NCBI GenBank assembly: GCA_002914805.1
Contig: JXTB01000408.1
Location: forward strand, 272,076-336,075
DNA: 64,000 bases
Direction: 5' to 3'
Origin: Parasponia andersonii
Lineage: Eukaryota > Streptophyta > Magnoliopsida > Rosales > Cannabaceae
Position 1 is the first letter of the stretch, and the number at the start of each line of letters is the position of its first letter. The notes under the pieces are model-generated. The model was not told the origin of the DNA and did no database searches. It saw only the letters and a list, made by a program, of their open reading frames with translations. Of the stretch, positions 21,284 to 31,172 are shown piece by piece. The position numbers and the translations under genes are program-made.

Positions 21284-22429
21284 TTATTGGTTCAGATCCA
21301 GCTCCATCCATATGTCCTTGATCCCCGCATCCAATTGTTTCTTCATAGCAATGATTCTTTGATCTTCTTCTCCTTTAGGTAGACTTTTCATCCTCAGCTC
21401 TTCAATTTTGGTACTTATTCGTTCCAGTTGCTTGGAAAATACTTTTCGGAGACGACTTCTCACCCTCAAAAGCTCGTCACGTCCATACAAATCGGGTGAG
21501 TCGGGATAACGAAATGCGGCTTCCAAGCGCAATACTTCTCGGAGCATTAGACGAATCACATTATGTTTAAAAGTAGCGTCTAACTTTTTCACCTTCAAAT
21601 CTTCTGGAAATGGTGCAAAAACTCTGAACGTTCGATCCAAATAATGAGCTACGTTGACAAACCTCTCGATGATGATAGAATTCTCTCTTTTTATCACACC
21701 CAATTCTTGCAGTACCTTTGCCAACTGTTTAAAATTCCTGTTTCTTTCTTCACTATTCTCAGTTGAGACCGTCATCAACAAGTAAAGTTTAGCAACATGT
21801 TGAGAAATCTTGCAACCAAGATCAATAGCCAGAGTCTTCATCAAGTCCAAAGCTGTAATCTTTCTCTTTCTACTAATTACTTCATCCCATGCATCAAGTT
21901 CTTTGACTCGCTCTATCAAACTCTTCTCTCCTTGTTTCCTGAGTTTCTTTGCTACCTTTCTCCATTCTAACTTCATAAAATTTTTGGTTTCATCCAGAAA
22001 ATCTTCGTATTCGTCGAAGTCATCATACTTCCGGATGTTGTACTTTATGAAATAATGGTGAAACTCATCTATACTCTGGCGCACGGTCGAGGCTCTTTTC
22101 GCCGTTTCAAAAAGCTTAGTCTTTATCGTCTCGAGTTTTTCTTGGACCTCAGGCAAAGAGTGAAGCTTCTCAACATCATTTGAGGCAAACAAGTCTTGGA
22201 TCATCTGCCTAAACATCTTTCCTTTGTGACGTTCAACATCTTCTAGTAGTGTTTTACCCGAAGTCAGAACAGTCTTGAGTTTATCTAAATCAATCTCCAT
22301 TGATCCACGTGCATTCATTTCTTTCATCCCGCTTATATAGCCGGCGATGGCTTCTGAATCAGTATCCAGCGCTGAAGCAAATGCGAGGATTTCTTCTTTC
22401 ATTCTCCCAGTAGATATCTCCGCCGCCAT
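21284..22429 (-). CDS. RSLIEW-family coiled-coil protein, subgroup D
   Basis: The first ATG of the open frame is at 22429 and gives 381 residues; 11 more in-frame codons upstream contain only a GTG. A long N-terminal coiled coil (about 1-125) precedes Y-F-I-K-Y-N-I-R-K-Y. In the core the signature Trp is replaced: K-S-L-I-E-R-V-K-E-L-D at about 169-179 instead of S-L-I-E-W-M. R-E-N-S-I-I-I-E follows at about 248-255, then E-V-L-R-L-E-A-A-F-R-Y-P-D. The tail is D-I-W-M-E-L-D. The frame is fully open. Loss of the core Trp suggests relaxed or altered function compared with other copies. Upstream (270-340 bases) lie two AACGACATG palindromic motifs. No targeting signals are seen. Confidence 0.85.
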   Translation of the reverse strand: MAAEISTGRMKEEILAFASALDTDSEAIAGYISGMKEMNARGSMEIDLDKLKTVLTSGKTLLEDVERHKGKMFRQMIQDLFASNDVEKLHSLPEVQEKLETIKTKLFETAKRASTVRQSIDEFHHYFIKYNIRKYDDFDEYEDFLDETKNFMKLEWRKVAKKLRKQGEKSLIERVKELDAWDEVISRKRKITALDLMKTLAIDLGCKISQHVAKLYLLMTVSTENSEERNRNFKQLAKVLQELGVIKRENSIIIERFVNVAHYLDRTFRVFAPFPEDLKVKKLDATFKHNVIRLMLREVLRLEAAFRYPDSPDLYGRDELLRVRSRLRKVFSKQLERISTKIEELRMKSLPKGEEDQRIIAMKKQLDAGIKDIWMELDLNQ

Positions 22430-22629
22430 TGATTGCCAAGTTTCAGAGAACGCTTCAAACACAACAACGAAGGGAGCGATCTTGAATCTAGAACCGAGAA
22501 CCGAGTGGTTTCTTCTTTCTTTCTTTGTTTAGATCTTGAAAACAATACCTTAGAGAAAGGTTTATGGTTAATAGTGATGCACTTTATTAAAGATATGGCA
22601 TATATGTATATAAGGATAAAAAAGAAGAA

Positions 22630-23274
22630 GGAAAGGCAGGTAATTCTGTTATTGTCAGTTTAGATGGTTAAGTGCAATTTGATCACCTGCTGATCAGATT
22701 TGAAACATGACAGTCAACTTGAATATTTACGAAAACGACATGTCGTTGTGTTATGTGGTAAGTTTATCTACTATAACAAACGACATGCCGCTTATTCTCA
22801 AGAGAGAGAAAACGTCGAATATGTTTCTTTCTCAAGAAAAAGAAAAAATTTTGTGGATCTTTGTCTTTTATATTCCGTAAACTGAAGATAATTAAATCCA
22901 ATTACTCCATTTGTTTCAAGTTATGAAAATTGAAGAATAGTCAGCTTTCAATTTTTTTTTTCAGAAAAAAAAAAAGAAAAAGGTATTGGTCAGCTCCGAA
23001 AAAGGTCTGCACCTCTTCTTATTCTCCAAAAATTATCAGCCAAAGAAGAGTAATAAACAAATAGCAAAACATTCAAATCACATAAGGAAACTAGTAAAGC
23101 AGACCAATCTGACCATAACAACTAAAACCAAAGACAAATATAGGTCTCTAATACCTTTTAGACGTAAACTTACCTAATTCAATTTTGTTTAACATTTAAC
23201 ACCAATATAAACAACTCAAGCTATGTCAACTTGTTTGATCAGCTTCCTGACTTCGGGTCCAATGCTTTCCAAAA
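22630..23274 (-). repeat. Duplicated spacer block, copy 3
   Basis: The left half is the 5' flank of the gene at 21284-22429, with the 14-base palindrome AACGACATGTCGTT at 22734-22747 and AACGACATGCCGCTTATTCTCA near 22775. The right half matches the 3' flank of the other subgroup D gene. The block ends in a tip of coding sequence at 23225-23274. Confidence 0.75.
23225..23274 (-). pseudogene. C-terminal tip of a subgroup D RSLIEW gene
   Basis: On the minus strand it reads F-W-K-A-L-D-P-K-S-G-S followed by a stop and S-N-K-L-T. This matches the last codons of the gene at 15714-16697 (I-W-K-E-L-D-L-K-S-G-A-D-Q-T-N). Homology stops abruptly at about 23274, where a copy of another subgroup begins in the opposite orientation. 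Confidence 0.7.
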
Positions 23275-24093
23275 GCTATGAGGATCATAATGGGAATTTA
23301 GCTAAGATTCTGAGAGACTACACTCGGTATACAGATAGCGAAAATCATAAAACTAGAAAAAAGAAAAACAAAAACAAACAAGAAGTGAAATGTTTGATGG
23401 TGGAGATGGAATCTTCGAAGATCGAAATACAGACTCTAGAGTGGTCTTTTGACGTGTTCAAAACAAGGTTCCGCATGCACATTGTTCCAACACATTTTCT
23501 GATGCACGAACATAGAAAAAGAAGCTAAGAAAAACAGAGAAAAAGAAACAGAGGAGTTTGAATGAGTGGTTGGAAAAAATAGACCATTCAAATAAAGAGG
23601 GTAAGATTGCTTTCAATTCTCCTCAAGACTCCTTTTGCTGAAGTTGAGATTCAAACCTCTATGTATTTCGTTGACTGATTCTTGTTGATCATGGCAGTTT
23701 CAGAAGAGAGTGAAGAAGTCTTGGCATTTTGTCTTTATGATGTTAAAGCTGTGCTCAGAATTCTATTTCTATTGTCATAAACACCTTCGTTGAGATGGTG
23801 CAATTTTTCGAAGAATAAATGAAGGTTGCAGGATCATTTCCGGACGAGGCAAAGGGCTAGAAAATTAAGGAAGACAATACTGATGATGACGAAACAAAAG
23901 ACGATCTGCTTCATCTGATGATTTTTAGAGGTTCTGGGTTTGGAGGTTAGTTTTTGTAGCCAAGATACATGGCGAAAACTGATGAAAATATTTCAGAGAT
24001 GAATTTTTTCCGGAAAGTATAATTGGAGTTAAAGAGCTATGGACCAAAATGGAACTTAAACCAGGGAGCCTAGCAAAATTAGTGTTGCTTTAA
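23275..24093 (+). pseudogene. RSLIEW-family pseudogene, subgroup C, inverted relative to its relatives
   Basis: It starts abruptly at Y-E-D-H-N-G-N-L, equivalent to about residue 47 of the gene at 42889-43983, so the N-terminus and promoter are absent. A recognisable core (R-S-L-N-E-W-L-E-K-I-D-H-S-N-K-E) appears after a frameshift near 23520. Further frameshifts and stops follow, the E-E-N-S motif region is largely deleted, and an internal deletion removes much of the hydrophobic block. The C-terminal E-L-W-T-K-M-E-L-K-P-G-S-L-A-K-L-V-L-L and its stop at 24091-24093 are clear. It cannot encode a full protein. Confidence 0.85.
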
Positions 24094-24687
24094 AAAGACT
24101 TCATCAATGAGTTTATAGCTTTTAGACATTGCTAAGCTGTCACTAGTATCTTGAATTAGTACCATTGCAACACTCTTAATGTTTAAATTAGACTTATTAG
24201 TCTTCTATGAATGATTGTATAACTACCTTTATTGTTGCTCTCTTTTTTTTTTTTNACAAAATTAGGAAATTAAAAATCAACAAATTTCAATTTGATGAAT
24301 TAGAATCAAAAGGTGCTAAATGATTTAATCCAGTCAGGGACTTCGTTCTCAATATACATATGTACCGATCGATTCACCCACTATACTAAAATATTTTCGA
24401 CTTCTAAAGTAATAAAATCTCAGAAAGTCTTCGACTTCTACCAAATACTACTAAAACAAAGATCAAAATAAATATCTTAAAGTTTCAGAAAGCTTTTAGT
24501 ACATTAAGAACCATAATAAGCGTTTTCATTGAAAGAAATTACAGTAAAAAAGAATTAAAAAGCACTTTCTTTTTTCTAAGATTAAAATTTAACGAAAATT
24601 GTTGGATCTAACTTCTACCAAAAACTTAAAACTTTAGCAAACAAATTAAAGAAGATTTCTAAGCTCTACTATCTTCTATATAGATAA
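24094..24687. other. Spacer after the inverted pseudogene
   Basis: AT-rich, with one ambiguous base (N) at the end of a T tract at 24255. No gene recognised apart from the small minus-strand frame that begins next. Confidence 0.5.
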
Positions 24688-24960
24688 TTAGTCCCTAATT
24701 GGTGTCCGACTGATCCTTCTTAGAAACAAGATCTTCTCATTGAATTGAATCATTAGCAGATTGATTGTCTTCTCGTAAACTTCTAGGTTTCTCTGTAATG
24801 CTTCGCTTGCCGTCCGAATTTCGTCGCGATCGCCGTTTCTCCTTTTGTTTTCTTTGATCTTCTCAATGAAGTTTTTAATCTCCAATTGCATGGCGTCCGC
24901 GAGGTTAATCATCAGCTTTAAGATCACGGTCATCTTGTCGTTCAACGTTGCCAATTCTCT
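24688..24960 (-). CDS. Small predicted coiled-coil protein or 3' exon, unrecognised
   Basis: An open minus-strand frame of about 88 codons ends at 24688. It has no ATG at its start; the leftmost in-frame Met is eight codons in. Directly upstream is a good 3' splice site on the minus strand (TTAATTTTTTTGTTTTGACAG, then AGAATTGGC), so this looks like a terminal exon. About 90 bases further upstream, ATGGAAAAT before GTATAT could be a short first exon with a plant-like donor. The peptide is charged and helical with heptad-like spacing (L-K-L-M-I-N-L, I-E-K-I-K-E-N-K-R-R). I do not recognise it, and it shows no clear match to the RSLIEW family. It could be chance. Confidence 0.35.
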   Translation of the reverse strand, partial: RELATLNDKMTVILKLMINLADAMQLEIKNFIEKIKENKRRNGDRDEIRTASEALQRNLEVYEKTINLLMIQFNEKILFLRRISRTPIRD

Positions 24961-25253
24961 GTCAAAACAAAAAAATTAATGTAAAAAAATTTACACCAAC
25001 AAAGAATAGAGATCATCAGGTAGTAATTTATGTTAAGAGAGAAAATATATACATATTTTCCATTGATGAGTTCTCAAAAAGCTTGATTAAGGCTTTAGCG
25101 ACTTAATTTGTCTCAACTCTCAAGCCTAGCTTAAAATTAATCACGTACGTATATTAATTATTAAATTGATTATCCACCAGGTTGATTTTTATAGATGTTG
25201 AATGAATAGTTCTACTCAAATATAAATCCTTATCTTGCTATATATATATATAA

Positions 25254-25473
25254 GGTATCAATCTAGTAGGTATTTTTTTTTTTTACATATCAATTAAGCC
25301 AATGAAAATTTAGTATGCACATTTTTTTATTATAAAAAATAAAAGAGAAAGAGTACTAATACGTCTTTTCATGTACTTCATTATAGTCATTGGATCACCA
25401 TTAGATGGTGATCCAACGGCTAAAAAAAATATATATCCATAAGTAAAGAAAAGAAAATACCTATTAGATTGAC

Positions 25474-25477
<4 letters not shown>
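25254..25477. mobile_element. Complete MITE with central hairpin, inserted in a TA tract
   Basis: The ends are inverted repeats (left GGTATCAATCTAGTAGGTATTTT, right the complement of GTTGTCAATCTAATAGGTATTTTC). The centre holds a perfect 12-base-arm hairpin, TTGGATCACCAT-TAG-ATGGTGATCCAA, at about 25390-25416. TA-rich sequence flanks both sides, so the target duplication cannot be read exactly. It is non-coding and related to 7585-7750. Confidence 0.7.

Positions 25478-25526
<49 letters not shown>
25477..25526. repeat. TA dinucleotide microsatellite
   Basis: About 50 bases of pure TA, directly at the right end of the MITE. Confidence 0.95.
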
Positions 25527-25527
<1 letters not shown>

Positions 25528-25941
25528 ATGAATACGTGAAGAAATAATTATATTTAATTAAATTGGATTTTGAATTCTACGTACGTATTAATATTTAAAC
25601 TAATAATTATATCCTATTGTTCTGATAATCGTCTTTTCAAAGTGACACAGCGTACTTATTGGGTTTTGCACAGAAATGCCTTTTTTTTTTAGTTCACTTT
25701 AGTAGCTTTTTTCGAATTATGTACATCAATATCCTTTTCATTAAAAAGACCTTTTCTAATACCAAAACTACCCTTTCCGACCTCACACGTTTCAAATTCT
25801 CTCACAGTAATAGTGATAAATATTGAACTCAATAATACTTTAAGTAGAATAAATATTAAATAAAAAGAATTCGCGGAAGGATTAAGTCCTCATTATCGGA
25901 AAATATTAGAAACATTAAAAAGATCTAGCCAAAATAACAAT

Positions 25942-26286
25942 AGGGAATTCTACAATAGGGAAACAAAAAGTTTCCCTAACATTAGGGAAGACAATAAATG
26001 GATAAAAATTGACCACTTGTTAGTAGAACCCATTTACATATACCAAATTTTAACGTTGTTTGAAACTTCTCTTAACACTTTGTAAGTTGGTGGGCACTAA
26101 AAATAAAAAATAAAAAAATGTTTATTCTCTTTTCTTTCTCAAACCCAAAGACCTCCATTGTTAACATAGTGCCTTACAAAACTCTCTTTTTGTTTATTAA
26201 TCCATTACCACGTGGTTAATTCAGAGCCTTTTATTCTCTTCCCTAACATTACGGATGAAATTTTGTTCCTTATTGTAGAACTCCCC
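25942..26286. mobile_element. MITE with 9-base target duplication (Mutator-like)
   Basis: Terminal inverted repeats of about 48 bases match closely by eye. The left end begins AGGGAATTCTACAATAGGG and the right end is the complement of GGGGAGTTCTACAATAAGG. Both continue to a TTAGGGAAG string. The flanks AATAACAAT (25933-25941) and AACAACAAT (26287-26295) agree at 8 of 9 positions. A 9-base duplication points to the Mutator superfamily. The 345-base element has no coding capacity. Confidence 0.75.
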
Positions 26287-26439
26287 AACAACAATTATTA
26301 TAATCGGCAAATGTCTTATTTTTAGATGATTACTCCCCTTAGACAATACATGTTTTTTCTCCAGTGATAAACAAGCCATGATGTCAGTATATTTTTGAGT
26401 TTATTTATTTATTTTTTTAAAGGATGGTTAATCCTATTT

Positions 26440-26760
26440 TAGTCACTGAAAAATAATGCAAAATCTGTTTTAGTCCGAGATTTTCGAAATGTAAAAAAAA
26501 ATAAAAAAACAAACGGCACCGAAAGTAAATACATGTCGTTTGAACTTGTCAGTTCAATGAGGAACCAAAGTGCGTGTCGTTTTCTTAACTGAATCCAGAT
26601 TGACTTGTTCGAGTCTCCTGCTTTATATACCCACTCTCTCTCAATCTTCTCCAATTTAATCAAGTCATTTCTAGCTATAAAACCTTTCTAAGTATTCTTC
26701 TCTCAAGAAGGAAACAAAAGAAGAAAACGAAGCAAGTACTTTTGATAATAAAAACTGCCC
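26440..26760 (+). promoter_or_regulatory. Orphan promoter and 5' leader of a subgroup B copy
   Basis: On the plus strand there are ACATGTCGTTTG (about 26530) and GTGTCGTTTTC (about 26576). A TATA box follows (CTTTATATACCC, near 26622), then CT-rich leader, CTCTCAAGAAGGAAA and GCAAGTACTTTTGATAAT. The last string resembles the exon/intron border of subgroup B 5' UTRs. No coding body follows on the plus strand; the next sequence is the 3' flank of a minus-strand subgroup C gene. I read it as a promoter left behind by deletion of its gene. Confidence 0.5.
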
Positions 26761-27062
26761 TTATATTAGCAACATTTCTTCTTCATAGTCATCCAAATAA
26801 AGGAAAAATTTTCAGTTTGGATCACGCGAGTAATGATGATTGACGTGTTTTTTCATTGTTTTTTTTTTGGCCATCTTTGTTTTTTTCGAAGGGTTTTTGT
26901 TAATGGTCGTCACTAGAACGTATTGAAATCTTATTTTATATACTTTGCTTTTTGTCCCAAATGTTACTTCGTCATATGCGTATTGGAATGACACCAAGAC
27001 AGAACCAACTTCCTCCAAAATTGGTAGAAATTAAAAATCAAGATAAAAGGAATAGATACAAC

Positions 27063-27114
<52 letters not shown>

Positions 27115-27244
27115 GAAACCAAGATATAGGAAACATGAAGCATTTTGCCATAGTTCTAATTCAAGATAGTTGTAAGTTGACATATCAACATGAAATCTAA
27201 AAGATAAACTTATTAAAGTCAACAATAGTTCTTTAACTCCCTGG
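26761..27244 (-). other. 3' flank of a subgroup C gene
   Basis: Shares strings with other subgroup C spacers (GAATGACACC, CCAACTTC, TCCAAAATTG). Contains a TA microsatellite at about 27068-27112. No gene. Confidence 0.55.
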
Positions 27245-28315
27245 TTAAGGAATCAATTCGGTCCATAGTTCTTCAACTCCAGCATCCAATACTTCCCTGA
27301 AAAACTTCATCTCCGAAGAATATTCATCATGGACAAATTGGATATCTGACTTCAAGCCATCTATCTTGGTACCGACTCTATTTAGTTTGTCCCAAAAAAC
27401 ATTGTACAAAAGATGATTTGCCATAGAGAAAGCCACATCATTTGTCACCTTCATAGGCATGTCAGGGCTACAAAAACTCACCTCCAAGCGCAAAACTTCT
27501 ATGATTATTAGATGAAGCAAATCGTCCTCTATTTTGTCGTCGAGAAAAAACATTACCTTCTCCTCATCAGTACCGTCTGCCTTACTTTTCCGGCCTTTTG
27601 CCTCGTCCAAAGATGATCCTGCCAAATTCATTGCTCCTTCGAAAAGTTGCACCATCGAAAGGAATGTCTTTATGACGATAGACTTAGAGTTCTCTTCCAC
27701 AGTAAGGCATTTGAGTACAGCTTTAACCTCGTAAAGACTAAGCGCCATGATTTCATCACTCTTATTCGAAACCGCCATGATCAAGAAGAAGTACTCCATG
27801 AAAAACCTAGAGATTCGTATGCCAAGCTCACTAAAAGCAATCTTGAGGGATTTGACAGCAATTTTATCCTCGTCATTCGACTGGTCAAACATTTCCATCC
27901 ACTCAATCAAGCTTCTCTGTTCTTTCTCTCTGCTTTTCTCGGCTTCTTTTCTCCAATTGGTCTTCATAAACTCCTGCAACTGCTCCTGGTAAGTCTTTAA
28001 TGGTGGTTTGTCTTTCATTTGGAAACGTCTTGGAACATTGTATTTGCGGAACTTCTCTTCGTACACGTCCAAAGATGCATCAAAAGCCTCTATTTTCATC
28101 TTCAAAGCTTCCATCTCCAACGTCAATCGTTTGCGTGCTTGCTTGTTGTTCCTCGAAGAAGGCTTGCGATCTTCGTAACTCTTTCTGATTTGTTCGCCCA
28201 TTTCTTGAAGACGCTCGATCTGGCCAACTCTTACTGAGCCACTATCTTTGAACTGGTTCAGTTGTTTTAGCCTCCGAGTGATGTTGTCGATCGAAACTTG
28301 GAGCTCCGAAGTCAT
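27245..28315 (-). CDS. RSLIEW-family coiled-coil protein, subgroup C
   Basis: Intact 356-residue frame from ATG 28315. The N-terminal coiled coil (about 1-90) contains Q-F-K-D-S-G-S-V-R-V. It is followed by K-F-R-K-Y-N-V-P-R-R-F, the core E-Q-R-S-L-I-E-W-M-E-M-F-D-Q-S-N at about 132-147, and V-E-E-N-S-K-S-I-V-I at about 206-215. The hydrophobic block is E-V-L-R-L-E-V-S-F-C-S-P-D-M-P, and the tail E-E-L-W-T-E-L-I-P ends the protein. Compared with the sister at 42889-43983 it stops 11 residues early, because the codon for Lys before P-G-S-L has become TAA. It is otherwise the best-preserved subgroup C copy. The upstream spacer carries a perfect 18-base palindrome. No targeting signal; function unknown. 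Confidence 0.87.
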   Translation of the reverse strand: MTSELQVSIDNITRRLKQLNQFKDSGSVRVGQIERLQEMGEQIRKSYEDRKPSSRNNKQARKRLTLEMEALKMKIEAFDASLDVYEEKFRKYNVPRRFQMKDKPPLKTYQEQLQEFMKTNWRKEAEKSREKEQRSLIEWMEMFDQSNDEDKIAVKSLKIAFSELGIRISRFFMEYFFLIMAVSNKSDEIMALSLYEVKAVLKCLTVEENSKSIVIKTFLSMVQLFEGAMNLAGSSLDEAKGRKSKADGTDEEKVMFFLDDKIEDDLLHLIIIEVLRLEVSFCSPDMPMKVTNDVAFSMANHLLYNVFWDKLNRVGTKIDGLKSDIQFVHDEYSSEMKFFREVLDAGVEELWTELIP

Positions 28316-29386
28316 GATTGCAAATTCAATTTCAGTTCATTCACTATCTAGTTTTCTCTATGCATCATCAAAACATAAAATGATTGAGTTATCTAATTCT
28401 ATATTATATAGGCAAATAAACAGTCTATATTCAAATAAATTCTAGGAATTCAAAATAAATTCTAAGAACTCAAAATACTAAACAGGTAGTTAATTTCTAT
28501 TTAATCTCTAGGATCATGACACTAATCCTAACTCTGAGGTGCTATTTTTTAGGGTGAAAAGGGAATAATCCAAGATCAATTTAAATTTAAATTTGAAATT
28601 GATTTCAGAATAGTTATCTTTAAACAAAAAAATTATATATATGTATCTATTCTGTTAATCATCATTTGAATTTGATTAAGTTATCTATTTACGATTGTAG
28701 TCAAAGAGCAGCAAAGGACACGCAAATCCGAAAAAGAAAAGCTTTTCACATTAAAATGACAAGCCGTTTATGAATCACAACCTTTATGTCGTTTAGACAT
28801 TTATGTCGTTTCTTTTACTGATATCAAACTGTCAAAGGAGCTACGAGAAAAATCAACCCCCTGTTTTTGTTTGACAAAAAACCTAATCAATGCAAGATAC
28901 CTTGCTTTGTTGATGTCTTCTAATTTTCAACGTCCCCTTTGTTTTTCAAAGAAATTTCATTTCTTATAAACGACATGTCGTTTATGAATGTAACCGATAT
29001 GTTGTTTAGTGTCGTTCTTGTTCATTGTACAATTTATTAATTCTTTTTCTTTTATTCGCCTGAACTCTTATTCTATGTACTTGTTTTTGCCTCAAATTTT
29101 TGCTTCATCATACATTCTTTCTTTTCTTCTTCCACAAACTCTGCAGTTTGAATGACCCCAAAACAGGTTCCAACTTCGTCCAAAACTGTTACATAGCCAA
29201 TGGAGTACTAAAAACAATGATGAAAGGTATACATGCAATAATATTGATAAAACTCAAAGATATATGGTAAACTCAAGTATACTGAGCCTAGTCCAAATAT
29301 TAAGAATGCTGCAATTGTACTAATTCTAGATACTTGAAACAAATAAATGATGAAATCTAAAAGCAAAAACTTAGCCATGAACTTTT
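28316..29386 (-). promoter_or_regulatory. Spacer: 5' flank of one subgroup C gene and 3' flank of the next
   Basis: From 28316 to about 29030 the sequence is the promoter-side block seen repeatedly in this array: GAGGTGCTATTTTTTAGGGTGAAAAG-like segment, ATCATCATTTGAA, ACAAGCCGTTTATG at 28760, then several TGTCGTTT motifs. From about 29030 to 29386 it is the 3'-flank block (GAACTCTTATTCTA, TTGTTTTTGCCTCAAA, TTGAATGACCCC, CCAACTTCGTCC). No gene lies inside. Confidence 0.6.
28967..28984. promoter_or_regulatory. Perfect 18-base palindrome TAAACGACATGTCGTTTA
   Basis: Fully self-complementary and located about 650 bases upstream of the start of the subgroup C gene. Its core recurs in full or half form upstream of most other copies. 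A role as a binding site for a dimeric transcription factor is inference. It could equally be a trace of an old inserted element. Confidence 0.6.
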
Positions 29387-30900
29387 TTAAAGCAACACTA
29401 GTTTAGTTAGGCTCCCTGGTTTAGGGTTCAATTCGGTCCATTGTTATTTAACTCCAGCATCCATTACTTCCTTGAAGAACTTCATCTCTGAAGAATCTTC
29501 ACCTTGGACAGATAGGATAGCAGTTCTTATGCCATGTATCTTGGCACCAATTATATTCAGTTTGTCCTCAAAAATATTATCCACAGCATGCCTCGCCATA
29601 GAGTAAAACACGTCATTTATCACCATCATAGGCATGTAAGGACTACAAAAACTAACCTCCAAGCGTAAAACTTCTATGATGATGAGATGAAGCAGATCGC
29701 CTTTTATTTCGTCCTCGAGGAAAAACATAATCTTCTCTTAACCATCAGAATCTTCCTTGCTTTTCTGGCCCTTTGCCTCGTCTGAAAATAGTCCTGCCAA
29801 CTTCACTGCTCCAAAAACTTGCATCATCGAAATGAACGTGTTTATGACAATAGAATTATGATTCTCTTCAACGGTTTGGCATTTGAGTACAGCTTTAACC
29901 TCATGAATACTAAGTGCCAATATTTCTTCACTCTCATCCGAAACCTCCATGATCAACAACACGTACTCAAAGAGAAACTTAGGGGTTATTCGGCGTCATA
30001 ATTAAAAAACAGTTTTTTGTTTTTAAAAACAAAAAACTGTTCTCTGAGAACAAGTAAGGGTGTTTAGTATTGTTCTCTAGGAACAATTTTTAAAAATAGA
30101 GTTAAAAAAAACATAAAATGTAGAAAATAATAAAATATTATTTTCAATGTATTTCCTTAACATTTTCCTTTTCTAAAAAATAAAAATAAAAATAATTTCA
30201 TATGCACATTTTCTCGTAACTTTCTCACTCCTCAGTCTCTTTCATCACTTTCTCTCTCTTCATTCTCTTTCATCACTCTCTTTCATCATTATAAAAACAT
30301 TATAAAACAGTTTTTGTTCTCATTTCTGAAAATACAACTTTGAAAATAGAAAACAACAAACAATGCCAAAGAGGCCCTTAGAGATTTGAATCCTATGATG
30401 AATAATGAAAGAGGTCTTGAGGGCATCGGAAGCAATCTTAGCCTCTTCATTTGATTGGTCAATCTTTTCCATCCACTCCATCAAACTCCTCTGTTCTTTC
30501 TCTCTGCTTTTTCTCTGCCTCATTTCTCCGAGTCGTCTTCATTAAGTTGTGCAATCTTTCCAAGTAAGTCTTTAATGGTTATTGGGACATTGTCTGAAAA
30601 CGTTTAGGAACACTGAACTTGCGGAACCTCTCTTCGTCCACATCCAAAGATGCATGAAAAGTCTTTATCTTGTTCTTCCAAGCTTCAATCTCCTCCATTA
30701 AACATTTTGAGTTCTTCTTTGTTTTTCCTCAAGGAGTACTGTCTCCGAATCTTAACTTCATAAACTTTCTTGAGTTTTTTAGCCGCTTCTTGAAGACAGT
30801 CGACCAGGTCTACATTTACCTAGCCACTATCCTTGTACTGATTCAGTCCTTTTATCTTTCGAAGGAAGTTCTTGAACAAAATTTCGAGCTCTGAAATCAT
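29387..30900 (-). pseudogene. RSLIEW-family pseudogene, subgroup C, interrupted by a MITE
   Basis: The start (ATG 30900) and the end (L-V-L-L then stop at 29387-29389) are both recognisable. An early stop falls after K-D-S-G, in place of the Ser-Val that follows in intact copies. Several more stops and frameshifts occur in the N-terminal half. The core R-E-K-E-Q-R-S-L-M-E-W-M-E-K-I-D-Q-S-N lies at about 30455-30505. A 396-base MITE splits the codons just after I-Q-I-S. A TAA replaces the Glu before the tail (V-K-stop-Q-W-T-E-L). No functional product is possible. Confidence 0.9.
29982..30377. mobile_element. Tourist-like MITE (PIF/Harbinger type)
   Basis: It is flanked by the 3-base duplication TTA (29979-29981 and 30378-30380). 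The ends are imperfect inverted repeats, GGGGTTATTCGGC and the complement of GGGCCTCTTTGGC. Removing the element and one TTA restores a string (AAACTTAGAGATT) that aligns with the uninterrupted sister genes, so the borders are exact. Near the left end is a long A/T-rich palindrome (AAACAGTTTTTTGTTTTT and its mirror). A second end-like GGGTGTTTAGTATTG lies at about 30058. No coding capacity. Confidence 0.85.
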
Positions 30901-31172
30901 GACTGAAACTTTTTGTTAAGTTAATCCAATATCTAGTTTCTTCTGAGAAAGAACTCAATGAAGAAAATGTATCATTAAAACATAAAAAAGAAATACTATT
31001 TTTGAAAAACAAAGTAGAAAATAGAAAGGGAAATCTATAAGGAAAGTACTTACTTTGTTTGACAGATTAAGTCTTAGAAAGGTATGTGTTTCTATTATAG
31101 TCAATCAAGAGTAGTAACCACATTTACCTGTGTTAGTGTTTATCTCAAATAAATTATACGGCATGACGTTTT

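Noticed and set aside
23223..23528. A continuous 101-codon frame starting M-S-T-C-L-I-S-F
   Set aside because: Its first 17 or so codons are antisense to a subgroup D gene tip. The frame crosses an inversion junction, so it is a chance fusion and not a gene start.
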